64,000 nucleotides of DNA, from the NCBI RefSeq assembly GCF_000744185.1, contig NZ_JQLL01000001.1:372001-436000 (forward strand), in the 5' to 3' direction. How positions within the stretch are numbered: position 1 is the first letter of the stretch; each line of letters begins with the position of its first letter. The notes below the pieces were generated by a model, which was not told where the DNA came from, searched no databases, and saw only the letters and a list, made by a program, of their open reading frames with translations. A program made the position numbers and the translations under genes. The stretch is from Carnobacterium funditum DSM 5970. GTDB lineage: Bacteria > Bacillota > Bacilli > Lactobacillales > Carnobacteriaceae. Positions 48,286 to 57,800 of this stretch are shown piece after piece.

Positions 48286-49272
48286 CTATTGACTGTTCAT
48301 TTTATCTAAAACGTGTTGGGGAATAGTAATTCCTAGTTGTTTAGCTTTTTCTTCATTAATGATTATTTCTCCTTCTTTTAAATACTGTATAGGCATAGTT
48401 TGGGGGTTGTTTTCTCCTTTAAGCACAGTAGCAGCCATCTTACCTGTTAATTTTCCTAACTCGTACTGATTTAATCCGACAGTGGCTAACCCACCCTCAT
48501 TAACCATGGTGTCGACAGCTGGAAATACAGGTATTTTCTTGTTATCTGCTGCGGCTACTAACGTACTCATTGCGCTTGCAATCGTATTATCAGTAGGAAC
48601 CCAAACTGCATCTACTTGGTTAATCAATGAAGAACTTACTTGCGAAACATCGTTCGTGGAAGAGACTGTTGAAATAATTGTTTCATATCCCATTGATGCG
48701 GCTATTTCTACAGCTTGATTCGCTTGAACGATAGAATTATCTTCGCTTGACGAATAAAGAATTCCTATTTTTTTTGCATTTGGAAGAATTTCTTTTATTA
48801 ACTCAAATTGTTCTTTTATAGGTGTTAGATCACTTACTCCTGTGATATTTCCACCTGGCTTTTTATTGTTTTTTACTAAGCCAGCACCTTCTGGATCCGT
48901 CACTGCCCCAAGAATAATAGGGATTTCCTTTGAACTATTTGCTAAAGCTTGAGCAGAGGGTGTAGCAATACCAATCATCAAATCTGCATTATGGCTAACG
49001 AAACGTGTGCTCATTGAATTTAAATTACTCTGATCTCCTTGTGCATTTTGAAAATCTAAATCCATCGTCTTACCATCCACAAATCCTTCTTCGTTTAACG
49101 CGTCAATAATGCCTTCGTAAATAACGTCTAATGCGGGGTGGCTTGTTAATTGTAAGACTCCCACAACAGGTAACCTTTCCTTATTCACTTCAATTGAGTC
49201 ACCTTTTTCTTTAAAAAAAGCGATAGTTAATACAATGCTCAACAAGCTGATAAAGCCAATCATTTTTTTCAT
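48286..49272 (-). CDS. ABC substrate-binding protein, TrpX-like (PF04392)
   Basis: A 328-residue extracellular binding protein of the ABC_sub_bind family. The N-terminal hydrophobic segment (about residues 3-19, MIGFISLLSIVLTIAFF) is followed by no cysteine, so it lacks a lipobox and is probably held by an uncleaved membrane helix. The body has VVGVLQLTSHPALDVIYEG, NAQGDQSNLNSM, GAVTDPEGAGLV, GVSDLTPIKEQ and VGLNQYELGKLTG. It is first in the transporter operon, 260 bp after a leader peptide, with GGAGGCAG upstream of the ATG. Confidence 0.88.
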   Translation of the reverse strand: MKKMIGFISLLSIVLTIAFFKEKGDSIEVNKERLPVVGVLQLTSHPALDVIYEGIIDALNEEGFVDGKTMDLDFQNAQGDQSNLNSMSTRFVSHNADLMIGIATPSAQALANSSKEIPIILGAVTDPEGAGLVKNNKKPGGNITGVSDLTPIKEQFELIKEILPNAKKIGILYSSSEDNSIVQANQAVEIAASMGYETIISTVSSTNDVSQVSSSLINQVDAVWVPTDNTIASAMSTLVAAADNKKIPVFPAVDTMVNEGGLATVGLNQYELGKLTGKMAATVLKGENNPQTMPIQYLKEGEIIINEEKAKQLGITIPQHVLDKMNSQ

Positions 49273-49360
49273 TCTTCCTGCCTCCAGTCATTTTTCTTTC
49301 ATTTTTTTGAAATGGTAAGACTTATTTTTTACTGTTCCTTTTTAGATGTTAAAAACTCAT

Positions 49361-49404
49361 AAAAAAATAAACAGCTACACAAGAAGCACTTGTGGTAGCT
49401 GTTT
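49361..49404 (-). terminator. attenuator terminator in the trpX-like leader
   Basis: On the minus strand the stem is AAACAGCTA-c-CACAAG / CTTGTG-TAGCTGTTT, 15 bp with a one-base bulge, followed by ATTTTTTT. It sits 89 bp before the binding-protein gene, so it must be read through for expression. Confidence 0.85.
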
Positions 49405-49413
49405 ACATACAAC

Positions 49414-49524
49414 AACTCCACATAGAATAAATAAAAGTCTACTCTATGCGGAGTTATTTCCCGATTGCTTAAATAAACCAACATAGATACTCATTCAGAA
49501 TACTTCCTGAAGGTTGTATCTATG
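49414..49524 (-). promoter_or_regulatory. two long hairpins in the trpX-like leader
   Basis: Hairpin A is CATAGATAC / GTATCTATG (49524-49516 and 49490-49482), a perfect 9-bp stem that starts 9 bases after the leader-peptide stop. Hairpin B is AACTCCGCATAGA / TCTATGTGGAGTT (49455-49443 and 49426-49414), 13 bp with one G-U pair. Their CTATG/CATAG segments are mutually complementary, so alternative pairings are possible. Confidence 0.75.
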
Positions 49525-49532
49525 AAACTATC

Positions 49533-49607
49533 TCATAAATCAACCTGTCTATCTTGATTATGCCAACGGCTATTTAGTTCCTTACTAACGATTACAAAAT
49601 TTATCAT
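49533..49607 (-). CDS. putative tryptophan-responsive leader peptide
   Basis: A 24-codon open frame with AAGGAG 8 bases before its ATG, placed between a good promoter and the attenuator hairpins. The peptide has a hydrophobic start (MINFVIV) and ends SRWHNQDRQVDL. The WxNxD spacing is the same as in the TnaC arrest peptide (WFNID), which is also 24 residues long in E. coli, but the terminal Pro of TnaC is absent. There is a single Trp codon. Role is inferred from position; expression is not proven. Confidence 0.6.
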   Translation of the reverse strand: MINFVIVSKELNSRWHNQDRQVDL

Positions 49608-49649
49608 GATAGACACTCCTTTATATTGGTTTTAAAAGCTATTTACGTT

Positions 49650-49678
49650 AGTTTACTAGGAGTTTTAATAAGAGTCAA
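49650..49678 (-). promoter_or_regulatory. promoter of the leader-trpXYZ-like operon
   Basis: On the minus strand TTGACT (49678-49673) and TAAACT (49655-49650) with a 17-bp spacer; start near 49643. Confidence 0.7.
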
Positions 49679-49707
49679 GTATATATTTAAGAAATAGAAA
49701 TAAAAAT

Positions 49708-50403
49708 TTAATCCGATAAACAAACAGTTCGGTTTTCAAGTGGTTGAAGTGGCCGATTTGTTTTTCCAACATTTTCTTTAAAGGCTTGCAGTAAACCTTT
49801 ACGCATGTATGTTTGATTTTTAAAAACAATCCAATTAACTGGACCAATAGTTGGAGGCGTTGTTAAAGAGCCGGTATAATGAAAGTACTGCCTTTTAATG
49901 GGCAATAATTTAGCGACATCAACTGGCACCAACAATCCTCTTCCTGAAATTCTTGGATTTAAAGCTAGACTATCTATTCGAGACTTTTCTAAATTTGCTG
50001 GTTCTTTATTAGGAATCACAGTAATACCTAATACTAAGAGCTCGTTATCCTTAGATCTATGAACTAGATGCATTTCTAAAGGAAAAGATTCTTGGTTAAT
50101 GTGATGTTCACTAGGCAAATGAAAATGGATATCGTCTAAAACATATTTTTTATAATCGAAAAAAAGAACATTTAATTTCTCGTTCGGTAATGGTGTCAAA
50201 TGAACGGTATGATTAAAAAATGACGTTTCAAATTGAGTTAAATGATACCTTAAGTTTAAGGATTTTTGATTTTGATTTTTTTTAGTATATTGCTCACTTA
50301 ATTGTATAGGTGACTGTAAACTGCCTTCTTCTGCTTTTTTAAAAGCTTCACAAATGTTTTTCCAATTTTCTGGTCTTCGTTCTCCTTCGTAATACCAATC
50401 CAT
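49708..50403 (-). CDS. alpha-type carbonic anhydrase
   Basis: A 231-residue carbonic anhydrase interconverting CO2 and bicarbonate. The zinc ligands are H93 and H95 (DIHFHLPSEHH) and H112 (LEMHLVHRS), and YTGSLTTPPTIGPVNWIV is the C-terminal signature. It has no signal peptide or membrane segment, whereas most bacterial alpha enzymes are exported, so it appears cytoplasmic. The start is the ATG at 50403 with AAAGGAG upstream. It stands alone, upstream of the trpX-like leader promoter on the same strand. Confidence 0.88.
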   Translation of the reverse strand: MDWYYEGERRPENWKNICEAFKKAEEGSLQSPIQLSEQYTKKNQNQKSLNLRYHLTQFETSFFNHTVHLTPLPNEKLNVLFFDYKKYVLDDIHFHLPSEHHINQESFPLEMHLVHRSKDNELLVLGITVIPNKEPANLEKSRIDSLALNPRISGRGLLVPVDVAKLLPIKRQYFHYTGSLTTPPTIGPVNWIVFKNQTYMRKGLLQAFKENVGKTNRPLQPLENRTVCLSD

Positions 50404-50625
50404 CTGTTTCTCCTTTATCATCATAAATTTATAAAAAATAAGTTAAATAGATAATACCTTTTTTGAGCAGACTTTTTCAAGTAATTTATCTTCTAGACGA
50501 ATAATGTTATAATAAAAAATGAGAAGATAAACTATAATTGGTCATTTAATCAATTATAGTTTAATTTTAATAGCGAAATCAGCTAAGCTTTTTTCACTTA
50601 AGTTATAGAAAGAAGGATAAAAAAC

Positions 50626-52335
50626 ATGTCATTTGATGGAGTATTCACTCATGCAATGGTTGATGAATTAAAAATAGGTCTTAAAAATGGGCGGGTCTCA
50701 AAAGTACAACAACCGTACAAAAATGAAATTGTTCTTGTTATGCGCGCAAACGGAAAAAATCATAAACTACTCTTATCTGCTCATCCCAGTTATGCTCGTA
50801 TTCAACTGACAGATATTCCATATGAAAACCCTAGTGCACCACCTAATTTCTGTATGGTTATGCGTAAGCATCTAGAAGGAGCTATTTTAGAAGATATACA
50901 ACAAGTAGGCAATGATCGTATGATTCATTTTACGTTTAAAAGTCGTGATGAATTAGGAGATATTCAAAATGTTATGTTGATTGTTGAATTAATGGGTCGA
51001 CACAGTAATCTATTTTTAGTAGAACAAGATACCAACCGCATCATTGATACAATCAAGCACGTTCCAGTAAGCCAAAATACTTTCCGAACCATGATGCCTG
51101 GTTCAACGTATGTTAACCCACCTTACCAAGACAAGGCCGATCCTTTTGAAACTGGAAAAACAAAAGCGATACAAGACGTTGAAAACGAAGAAGAATTGTC
51201 CTTACAACAACTCATTCAAAAAGAGTATCAAGGTATTGGGTCTGAAACAGCTAAGGAGCTAGCTTATCGCAGTGACGGTCAGTTAGAAAAATTCCAAGAA
51301 ACTATGGACTCATTTGTTGAAACGATACGGATAAGAAAACTTACGCCTACTTTAACCACAATGAATAAAAAAATATTTTTCACACCAATTCCCTACGTTA
51401 GTTTAGATGGAGAAACTGAAACTTATCCTACTTTAAGCATTCTGTTAGATCAATACTATCAGGTTAAAGCTGAAAAAGATCGCGTGCAACAACAAGCTTC
51501 TGATTTAATCCACATTGTTCAAGTTGAACTGCAACGCAATATTAAAAAAATGAAAAAACTTAAAAAAACGATGCAAGAAACTGAATTAGCTAATGACTAT
51601 CGCTTACGCGGAGAGATACTGACAGCTTATCTACACGAACTACACAAAGGTCAAAAAGAAGTTACTTTACCCAATTTCTATGATGATGATCAGCCACTAA
51701 CGATTCATTTAAATCCGAGAAGTACGCCATCTCAAAATGCACAAAAGTTTTTCTCAAAATACCAGAAACTAAAAAATGCTATTATCTTTGTAACGGAACA
51801 AATCCAGTTAACAAACGAGGAAATCGATTACTTAGATTCCGTGTCCACGCAATTGGAGCTTGCTACACCGAAAGATGTTGCTGAAATTAAAGAAGAGTTA
51901 GTCCAACAAGGTTATTTAAGAAAAAAATACAAAAAGAATAAAAAAAAGCAAAAGAAACAAAAAGCGAGCAGTCCAGATAAATACATTTCTAGCGATGGAG
52001 ATACGATATTAGTAGGAAAAAACAACTTACAAAATGACTTGTTAACAATGAAAACAGCTAGAAAATCCGATATTTGGCTTCATGCTAAAAATATCCCGGG
52101 TTCTCATGTTATCATTCAAAACAACAGTCCTTCTGAACAGACCATTAGCGAAGCTGCTAACATTGCTGCCTATTTTTCTAAGTCTCAACTTTCAGCTTCT
52201 GTACCAGTTGATGTCGTAGAAGTTAAAAAGATTAAAAAACCGAATGGTGCGAAACCAGGATTTGTTATTTATGAAGGGCAACAGACTGTTTTTGTAACAC
52301 CAGATAAAGATTTGGTTAAAGATTTAAAAGAATAA
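50626..52335 (+). CDS. rqcH: ribosome quality control protein RqcH (NFACT / FbpA)
   Basis: A 569-residue NFACT protein that binds obstructed 50S subunits and adds C-terminal alanine tails; older names are FbpA/PavA for fibronectin binding. NFACT-N begins MSFDGVFTHAMVDEL. The D97-R98 pair needed for tailing is present in VGNDRMIHF. A coiled-coil middle (about 280-430) is followed by a very Lys-rich stretch and NFACT-R with TARKSDIWLHAKNIPGSHVII. AGAAGGA precedes the ATG. Monocistronic, with convergent pyr operon. Confidence 0.94.
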   Translation: MSFDGVFTHAMVDELKIGLKNGRVSKVQQPYKNEIVLVMRANGKNHKLLLSAHPSYARIQLTDIPYENPSAPPNFCMVMRKHLEGAILEDIQQVGNDRMIHFTFKSRDELGDIQNVMLIVELMGRHSNLFLVEQDTNRIIDTIKHVPVSQNTFRTMMPGSTYVNPPYQDKADPFETGKTKAIQDVENEEELSLQQLIQKEYQGIGSETAKELAYRSDGQLEKFQETMDSFVETIRIRKLTPTLTTMNKKIFFTPIPYVSLDGETETYPTLSILLDQYYQVKAEKDRVQQQASDLIHIVQVELQRNIKKMKKLKKTMQETELANDYRLRGEILTAYLHELHKGQKEVTLPNFYDDDQPLTIHLNPRSTPSQNAQKFFSKYQKLKNAIIFVTEQIQLTNEEIDYLDSVSTQLELATPKDVAEIKEELVQQGYLRKKYKKNKKKQKKQKASSPDKYISSDGDTILVGKNNLQNDLLTMKTARKSDIWLHAKNIPGSHVIIQNNSPSEQTISEAANIAAYFSKSQLSASVPVDVVEVKKIKKPNGAKPGFVIYEGQQTVFVTPDKDLVKDLKE

Positions 52336-52402
52336 AAGATACCTATCTATTTATTAAAGCACCACTCCTATTCTTTATACTCATATACTTGAAAATATAA
52401 TC

Positions 52403-52452
52403 AAAAAAATATACGCTATAGCTATTCTTTATTCGCTATAGTGTATATTTTT
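52403..52452. terminator. bidirectional terminator between rqcH and pyrE
   Basis: A long stem AAAAAAATATACGCTATAG / CTATAGTGTATATTTTTTT with runs on both ends. Confidence 0.88.
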
Positions 52453-52459
52453 TTAGTGC

Positions 52460-53089
52460 TTAATCATTCCAATGGATAGGATCTTGCTTCCATTTTTTCA
52501 AAAGAGTCATTTCTTCTTTTGAAATATCTCCAGTTTCTAATGCCACTTCAATTAAAGTTGTATAATCGGTTAATGTTTTTAAAGGCATCTGATGGTTTTT
52601 AAAGTTTTCATTTCCTTTTAGCAATTCATATGTGAAGATAGCTGCTATTCCAAGAACGATAGCATCACTTTGAATAATGGCAGTAGAAGCCTCAAGAACA
52701 CTTCCTCCTGTTGAAATGAGATCTTCAATGACTACTACTTTTTGTCCAGGTAATATTCGTCCTTCAATTTGATTCCCTTTGCCATGTTCTTTAGCTTTTC
52801 CACGTATATAAATCATTGGTAAATCCAAGATATCCGCAACCCATGCAGCATGAGGTATACCAGCTGTAGCTGTCCCAGCAATCACCTCTACGTCAGGATA
52901 GTTTTCTTTTATTAATTCAGCCATATTTTGTGCAATTTCTTTCCGAATGATTGGATAACTCATTGTAATACGGTTATCGCAATAAATTGGGCTTTTCATG
53001 CCGCTAGCCCAAGTAAAAGGCCTAGCGGGACTTAAACTAACCGCCTCAATATCTAATAAATGTTTTGCAATTATTTGTTTACTATTCAT
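52460..53089 (-). CDS. pyrE: orotate phosphoribosyltransferase
   Basis: A 209-residue enzyme converting orotate and PRPP to OMP. The PRPP-binding motif is [17 protein letters not shown], and [31 protein letters not shown] and [11 protein letters not shown] are typical. All catalytic residues appear intact. It is the last gene of the pyr operon, and its ATG lies directly after the pyrF stop. A terminator follows. Confidence 0.96.
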   Translation of the reverse strand: MNSKQIIAKHLLDIEAVSLSPARPFTWASGMKSPIYCDNRITMSYPIIRKEIAQNMAELIKENYPDVEVIAGTATAGIPHAAWVADILDLPMIYIRGKAKEHGKGNQIEGRILPGQKVVVIEDLISTGGSVLEASTAIIQSDAIVLGIAAIFTYELLKGNENFKNHQMPLKTLTDYTTLIEVALETGDISKEEMTLLKKWKQDPIHWND

Positions 53090-53806
53090 TTAATTTCCGA
53101 CTCCGTTCCATTGATTTTTGATTGCAAGATATGCAGTTAACGGGTCTGCTGCCAATGTAATCGGACGTCCAACGACAATATGACTTGCTCCATTTTCTTT
53201 AGCAAAAATTGGGGTTGCGATTCTTTTTTGATCTCCTTGTTCAGCGCCATTTAATCGTATTCCCGGTGTGACGCATAAAAAATTAGAAGTCGTTTGTTCT
53301 TTTATCAAACGAGCTTCTAAAGCTGAACAAACAACCCCATCTAAACCAGAATCCTGGGTTAATTGTGCGGAATGTATCACACTTTGTAATAAAGGGACTT
53401 CAATCAACTGTTCAGTGCGCATAGCTTCTTGCGTGGTAGAGGTTAATTGAGTAACGGCTATTAATTTGGGGCGCTCACTTCCGGCTGGAGTTCCGGCAAG
53501 GATTCCTTCCATTGCCGCTTTCATCATTTCTTTTCCACCCGCAGCATGTACATTTATCATATCAATATCTAAAGCGGCCAACCCTTGCATAGAACGTTTG
53601 ACGGTGTTCGGGATATCGTGTAACTTTAAATCTAAAAAGATTTCATGTCCGAGACTTTTTATATACTTCACAATTTCTGGACCATTTTGGTAATACAGTT
53701 CCATCCCAACTTTTACAAATAAAGATTCTTCTTTAAATTCACTTAAAAAATGGTTTATTTCTGAGCTTGTAGAAAAATCTAATGCAACAATTGGTTTAGT
53801 ATTCAT
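53090..53806 (-). CDS. pyrF: orotidine 5'-phosphate decarboxylase
   Basis: A 238-residue TIM-barrel enzyme that makes UMP from OMP. The catalytic [13 protein letters not shown] (Lys-Asp) block, [26 protein letters not shown] and VVGRPIT are all present. It overlaps the 3' end of pyrD by 11 bases and abuts pyrE, indicating coupled translation. No sign of decay, in contrast to carA and carB upstream in the same operon. Confidence 0.96.
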   Translation of the reverse strand: MNTKPIVALDFSTSSEINHFLSEFKEESLFVKVGMELYYQNGPEIVKYIKSLGHEIFLDLKLHDIPNTVKRSMQGLAALDIDMINVHAAGGKEMMKAAMEGILAGTPAGSERPKLIAVTQLTSTTQEAMRTEQLIEVPLLQSVIHSAQLTQDSGLDGVVCSALEARLIKEQTTSNFLCVTPGIRLNGAEQGDQKRIATPIFAKENGASHIVVGRPITLAADPLTAYLAIKNQWNGVGN

Positions 53807-54725
53807 TCCGTCTTCCTTCTTTCACTTCTGTTATTAACCCTTCAATACTCTCTATCCCTAATTCTTTCATTCGGATAGGAAGAGCTTCTATTATTTCTTT
53901 ACATGCTAGTGGGTTTTTGTATTGAGCCGTTCCAATAGCAACAGCACTCGCTCCAGCCATAATCATTTCGAGAACATCATCAGCGGTAGAAACGCCCCCC
54001 ATCCCAATAATCGGAATAGAAATAGCCCTTGAAACTTGGTAAATCATCCGTATTGCTAGTGGTTTGATTGCTGGTCCAGATAACCCTCCAGTTTTATTTG
54101 AGAGGTACGGTTTTCTTGTATCTAAATCAATCGCCATACTTAAAAGTGAGTTAATCATACTGATACCGTCTGCACCACCCTTTTCAGCTGCTTGAGCAAT
54201 GGCAACAATATCCGTTACATTGGGCGTCAATTTCACATAGACGGGCACAGTGGCTATTTTTTTGACTGCTTCAGTCATCAAGCGAACGGCTTCTGGATTA
54301 GAACCAAACGTTAAGCCGCCTTCCGCAACGTTCGGACATGATACATTCAATTCAATAGCTTTTACATAGGGCGACTGGCATAATTTTTTTGTTACTTCGA
54401 CGAATTCTGCTGTCGTTGTACCAGCTACACTTGCGATAACAGGAGTGTCGAAATCTTTCAATGCAGGCAACTTTTCATTCACAACGACATCTACACCAGG
54501 ATTCTTCAAGCCAACCGCATTCAAAAGGCCAGTGTCTAAATGATGGTAACAAGGTTTTGGGTTTCCTACTCGAGCTTGGCTAGTTGTTGATTTAATAATG
54601 ATAGCGCCTAATATACTATAATCAAAGTCATCCCTGTACCGCTCACCGAGTCCAAATGGTCCGCTGGCTGGCATAATAGGATTTTTTAGTTTAAGACCAG
54701 GTAACGTAACTCCTAATTGATTCAT
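53796..54725 (-). CDS. pyrD: dihydroorotate dehydrogenase catalytic subunit, class 1B-like
   Basis: A 309-residue FMN-dependent TIM barrel oxidising dihydroorotate to orotate. The catalytic cysteine lies in ELNVSCPNV, and [21 protein letters not shown] and IPIIGMGGV are conserved. The loop that in most class 1B enzymes reads NPTPRVAET.SGMLNAIG is here [18 protein letters not shown], a marked departure near the substrate/FMN site. Class 1B enzymes normally pair with the iron-sulfur subunit PyrK, which is absent between carB and pyrD. The electron acceptor is therefore uncertain. AGGAGG precedes the ATG. Confidence 0.9.
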   Translation of the reverse strand: MNQLGVTLPGLKLKNPIMPASGPFGLGERYRDDFDYSILGAIIIKSTTSQARVGNPKPCYHHLDTGLLNAVGLKNPGVDVVVNEKLPALKDFDTPVIASVAGTTTAEFVEVTKKLCQSPYVKAIELNVSCPNVAEGGLTFGSNPEAVRLMTEAVKKIATVPVYVKLTPNVTDIVAIAQAAEKGGADGISMINSLLSMAIDLDTRKPYLSNKTGGLSGPAIKPLAIRMIYQVSRAISIPIIGMGGVSTADDVLEMIMAGASAVAIGTAQYKNPLACKEIIEALPIRMKELGIESIEGLITEVKEGRRNEY

Positions 54726-54833
54726 CTATTTTCCTCCTAATACTTAGGTCATTTTTTACTTTATATCAGAAATATTCATTTAGTTGCTTAGCCATTTAAC
54801 TCTTCTAATTTTGTGCTGATAAAAAAGCGAATG

Positions 54834-57800
54834 CTATAATGATTGAGTCATAAATGTCCTAGCTTCTAAAACACTTAAAATAGCTGCGGCAGTATCCAGA
54901 GAAGTCAATAAAGGGATCCCATGTTCGATTGTGCTTTTTCGAATAAGCTCTCCATCTTTCACATCTTTTTTTGTACGACCTGTTGTATTGATAACCAGTT
55001 GGACTTTTCCTTTAGCAATAACGTCTAAAATGTTCTCTGATCTTGTTTCATCTAATTTAGCAATAGTTTGAACAGGTATCTTTTTATTGGCTAAAAACTT
55101 TTCCGTTCCGCTCGTTGCAATAATCTGATAACCAATTTGATGAAACCGTTGTGCTATAGAGTAAGATTCTTCTTTATCTTTATCGGTTAAGGTTAACAAA
55201 ACTGTGCCATAATCAGCTAAATGCAAAGAACTGGCTTCAAAAGCTTTGTAAAGAGCCTTCTCAAGAGTGCGATCGCTACCCATCACTTCACCTGTTGACT
55301 TCATTACTGGGCCTAAAAGCGCGTCCACTTTTTGCAGTTGAGCAAAAGAAAATACTGGCGCTTTAACATGAACTAGCTTGGATTCTATTGTTAATTCAGT
55401 TTGATACCCTTGACTTTTTAAAGACTGACCTAAAATAACATTGGTCGCAACTTCAGCTATCGGTATTCCGGTTACTTTGCTTAAAAAAGGAGCTGTGCGA
55501 CTTGCATGAAAATGAACTTTACTAATGTAAACTTGGTCTTCCAATACAACAAATTGACAATTTATCAATCCAATACAGCTTAAATGTTGGGCCAATTGTT
55601 TGGTATATTGAATAATGATTCGTTTTGTTTCTAACTTTAAAGATTGTGGCGGGTAAACAGCCATTGAATCTCCAGAATGAATTCCTGAACGCTCAATATA
55701 TTCCACAATTCCAGGGATTAAAATAGTTTTCCCATCACTGATAGCATTTACTTCTATTTCTATCCCATTTATATACTGAGAGATCAATAAAGCTGAATAG
55801 GGAGAATGATTGAGTGAACGGGTCATATATTTTTTTAAATCTAGTTGATTTTCAATGATTTCTAGCTTTTTCTCGTTGAATTTTGAAACCGGTCTAATTA
55901 ATACTGGATATCCTATTTGGTTTGCATTAGAAAGAGCATCCTTTTTATTTGTGACTATCGCGCTGATCGATTTAGGGATTCCTGAGTCATTTAGTGCCTC
56001 TTCAAAAGATATAGGACTCTGGCTATGAATAATATCAGAAACTGTTGTACCCAATAATGAGACCCCTAATTGATTTAGCGATTCAGCTAACTTAAAGGCT
56101 GCCTGTCCACCAAACTGTATCATTACACCAATAGGATTTTCTAAACGAATCACATGCATAACATCTTCTAATGTTAATGGTTCAAAATACAATTTATCAG
56201 AAATCAAAAAATCAGTTGAAACCGTTTCAGGATTGTTATTTATAATAATCGCTTCATACCCAGCTTTTTGAATGGCTTTAATAGAATGGAAAACAGCATG
56301 ATCAAACTCTATACCTTGACCAATACGTGTTGGTCCTGACCCTAAAACTAAAACTGACTCTTTTGAAGTTACAAAACTTTCATTTTCCTCTTCATAAGTA
56401 CTATAAAAACCAGCTACCTTTGCCTCAAGATCTTGTGAATAAGGCCCTAACTTTTTATAAACAGGAATAACATTATGCTCATAGCGAAATGCTACAATTT
56501 TTGATGCAGTTGTTTCCCACAGCAAAGCAACAAACTCATCTGAAAAACCAAAAGATTTAGCGTATGCTAGCTTATCTTGATCAAAGTAATGATTCCTCAA
56601 CTCTTTCTCAATTTCGATAATATGAGCTAACTTATCTAAGAAAAACAAGTCAATGTTTGTTTCTAGAGCTAGTTTTTCGATAGGGTAATCCCTTCGGATA
56701 ATTTCAGCTAAATAAAACAAACGGTTATCTTGAGCATGGCTAACTTTTTGGAACACTTCTTCGTCTGTAGCAAAAGCTGTTTCTTCTAAAAAGACATGGG
56801 AAACACCAATTTCTAAAGAACGAACGGCTTTTAATAATGATTCTTCTAGGGTTCGCCCGAACGACATAGTCTCTCCAGTGGACTTCATTTGCAAGCCCAG
56901 CCCCCTATCCCCTTTTTCAAATTTATCGAACGGCCAATGAGGAATTTTTGAAACGATGTAATCCATTGCCGGTTCAAACTCGGAAATAAATTTAGTTGTA
57001 CCTGGGTTTTTTATTTCATCTATTGTCAAGCCAACAGCAAGTTTGGTTGCGACTCTTGCGATAGGATAGCCCGTTGCCTTACTGGCTATTGCAGTTGAAC
57101 GATTGACACATTGATTCACTCCAAGGATAAAATACTCTAAGGTGAGGGGATCTAAAGCAAAACGAATCGTGCAACTTCCTTCAATTTTTAAAGCGCAGAT
57201 AATGGTTAAGGCAGCATCACGAAGGATTTGATGTTGTTTATCCGTTAACGTTTGGCTAGGAGCGAACACAATGGAGTCTCCTGTATGTATACCGACAGGG
57301 TCAAGATGTTCTAAATTGCAACTAACCATGGCTTGGTTTTTTTTATCGCGAATGACCTCGTATTCTACTTCTTTATACCCTGCAACATTCATTTCAATTA
57401 AACACTGATTAATTGAAGAACGCATTAAACTTTTGCTAACAGCTGTCTCTAACTCTTCTATATTTCTACAACTTACTTTAACAGATCCTACTTTATTGCT
57501 CATAGACATGACTACTAAAGGAAATACCACTTTTTCAGAAAAAAGAACGGCCTCTTGAACAGTTTTGACAATAACACTTTCAAGAATGGGTTCATTTAAT
57601 TCTTTCATTAGCTTTTTGAATAAATCCGGGTGCTCGGTTTGTTTAATAGCTTGTAGTTTCGTCCCTAATAACTCAATTCCTAATTCATCTAAAAGACCTG
57701 AATCAGCTAATTCCATTGTTGCATTTAAAGAAGTTCGTCCACCTAATGTTGGAATAAGGGCATCTGGACGTTCTTTGCGTAATATTTTGGAAATAAACTC

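Noticed and set aside
49273-49650. T-box riboswitch before the TrpXYZ-like operon
   Set aside because: No AGGGTGG antiterminator core or specifier loop was found; a leader peptide explains the layout better.
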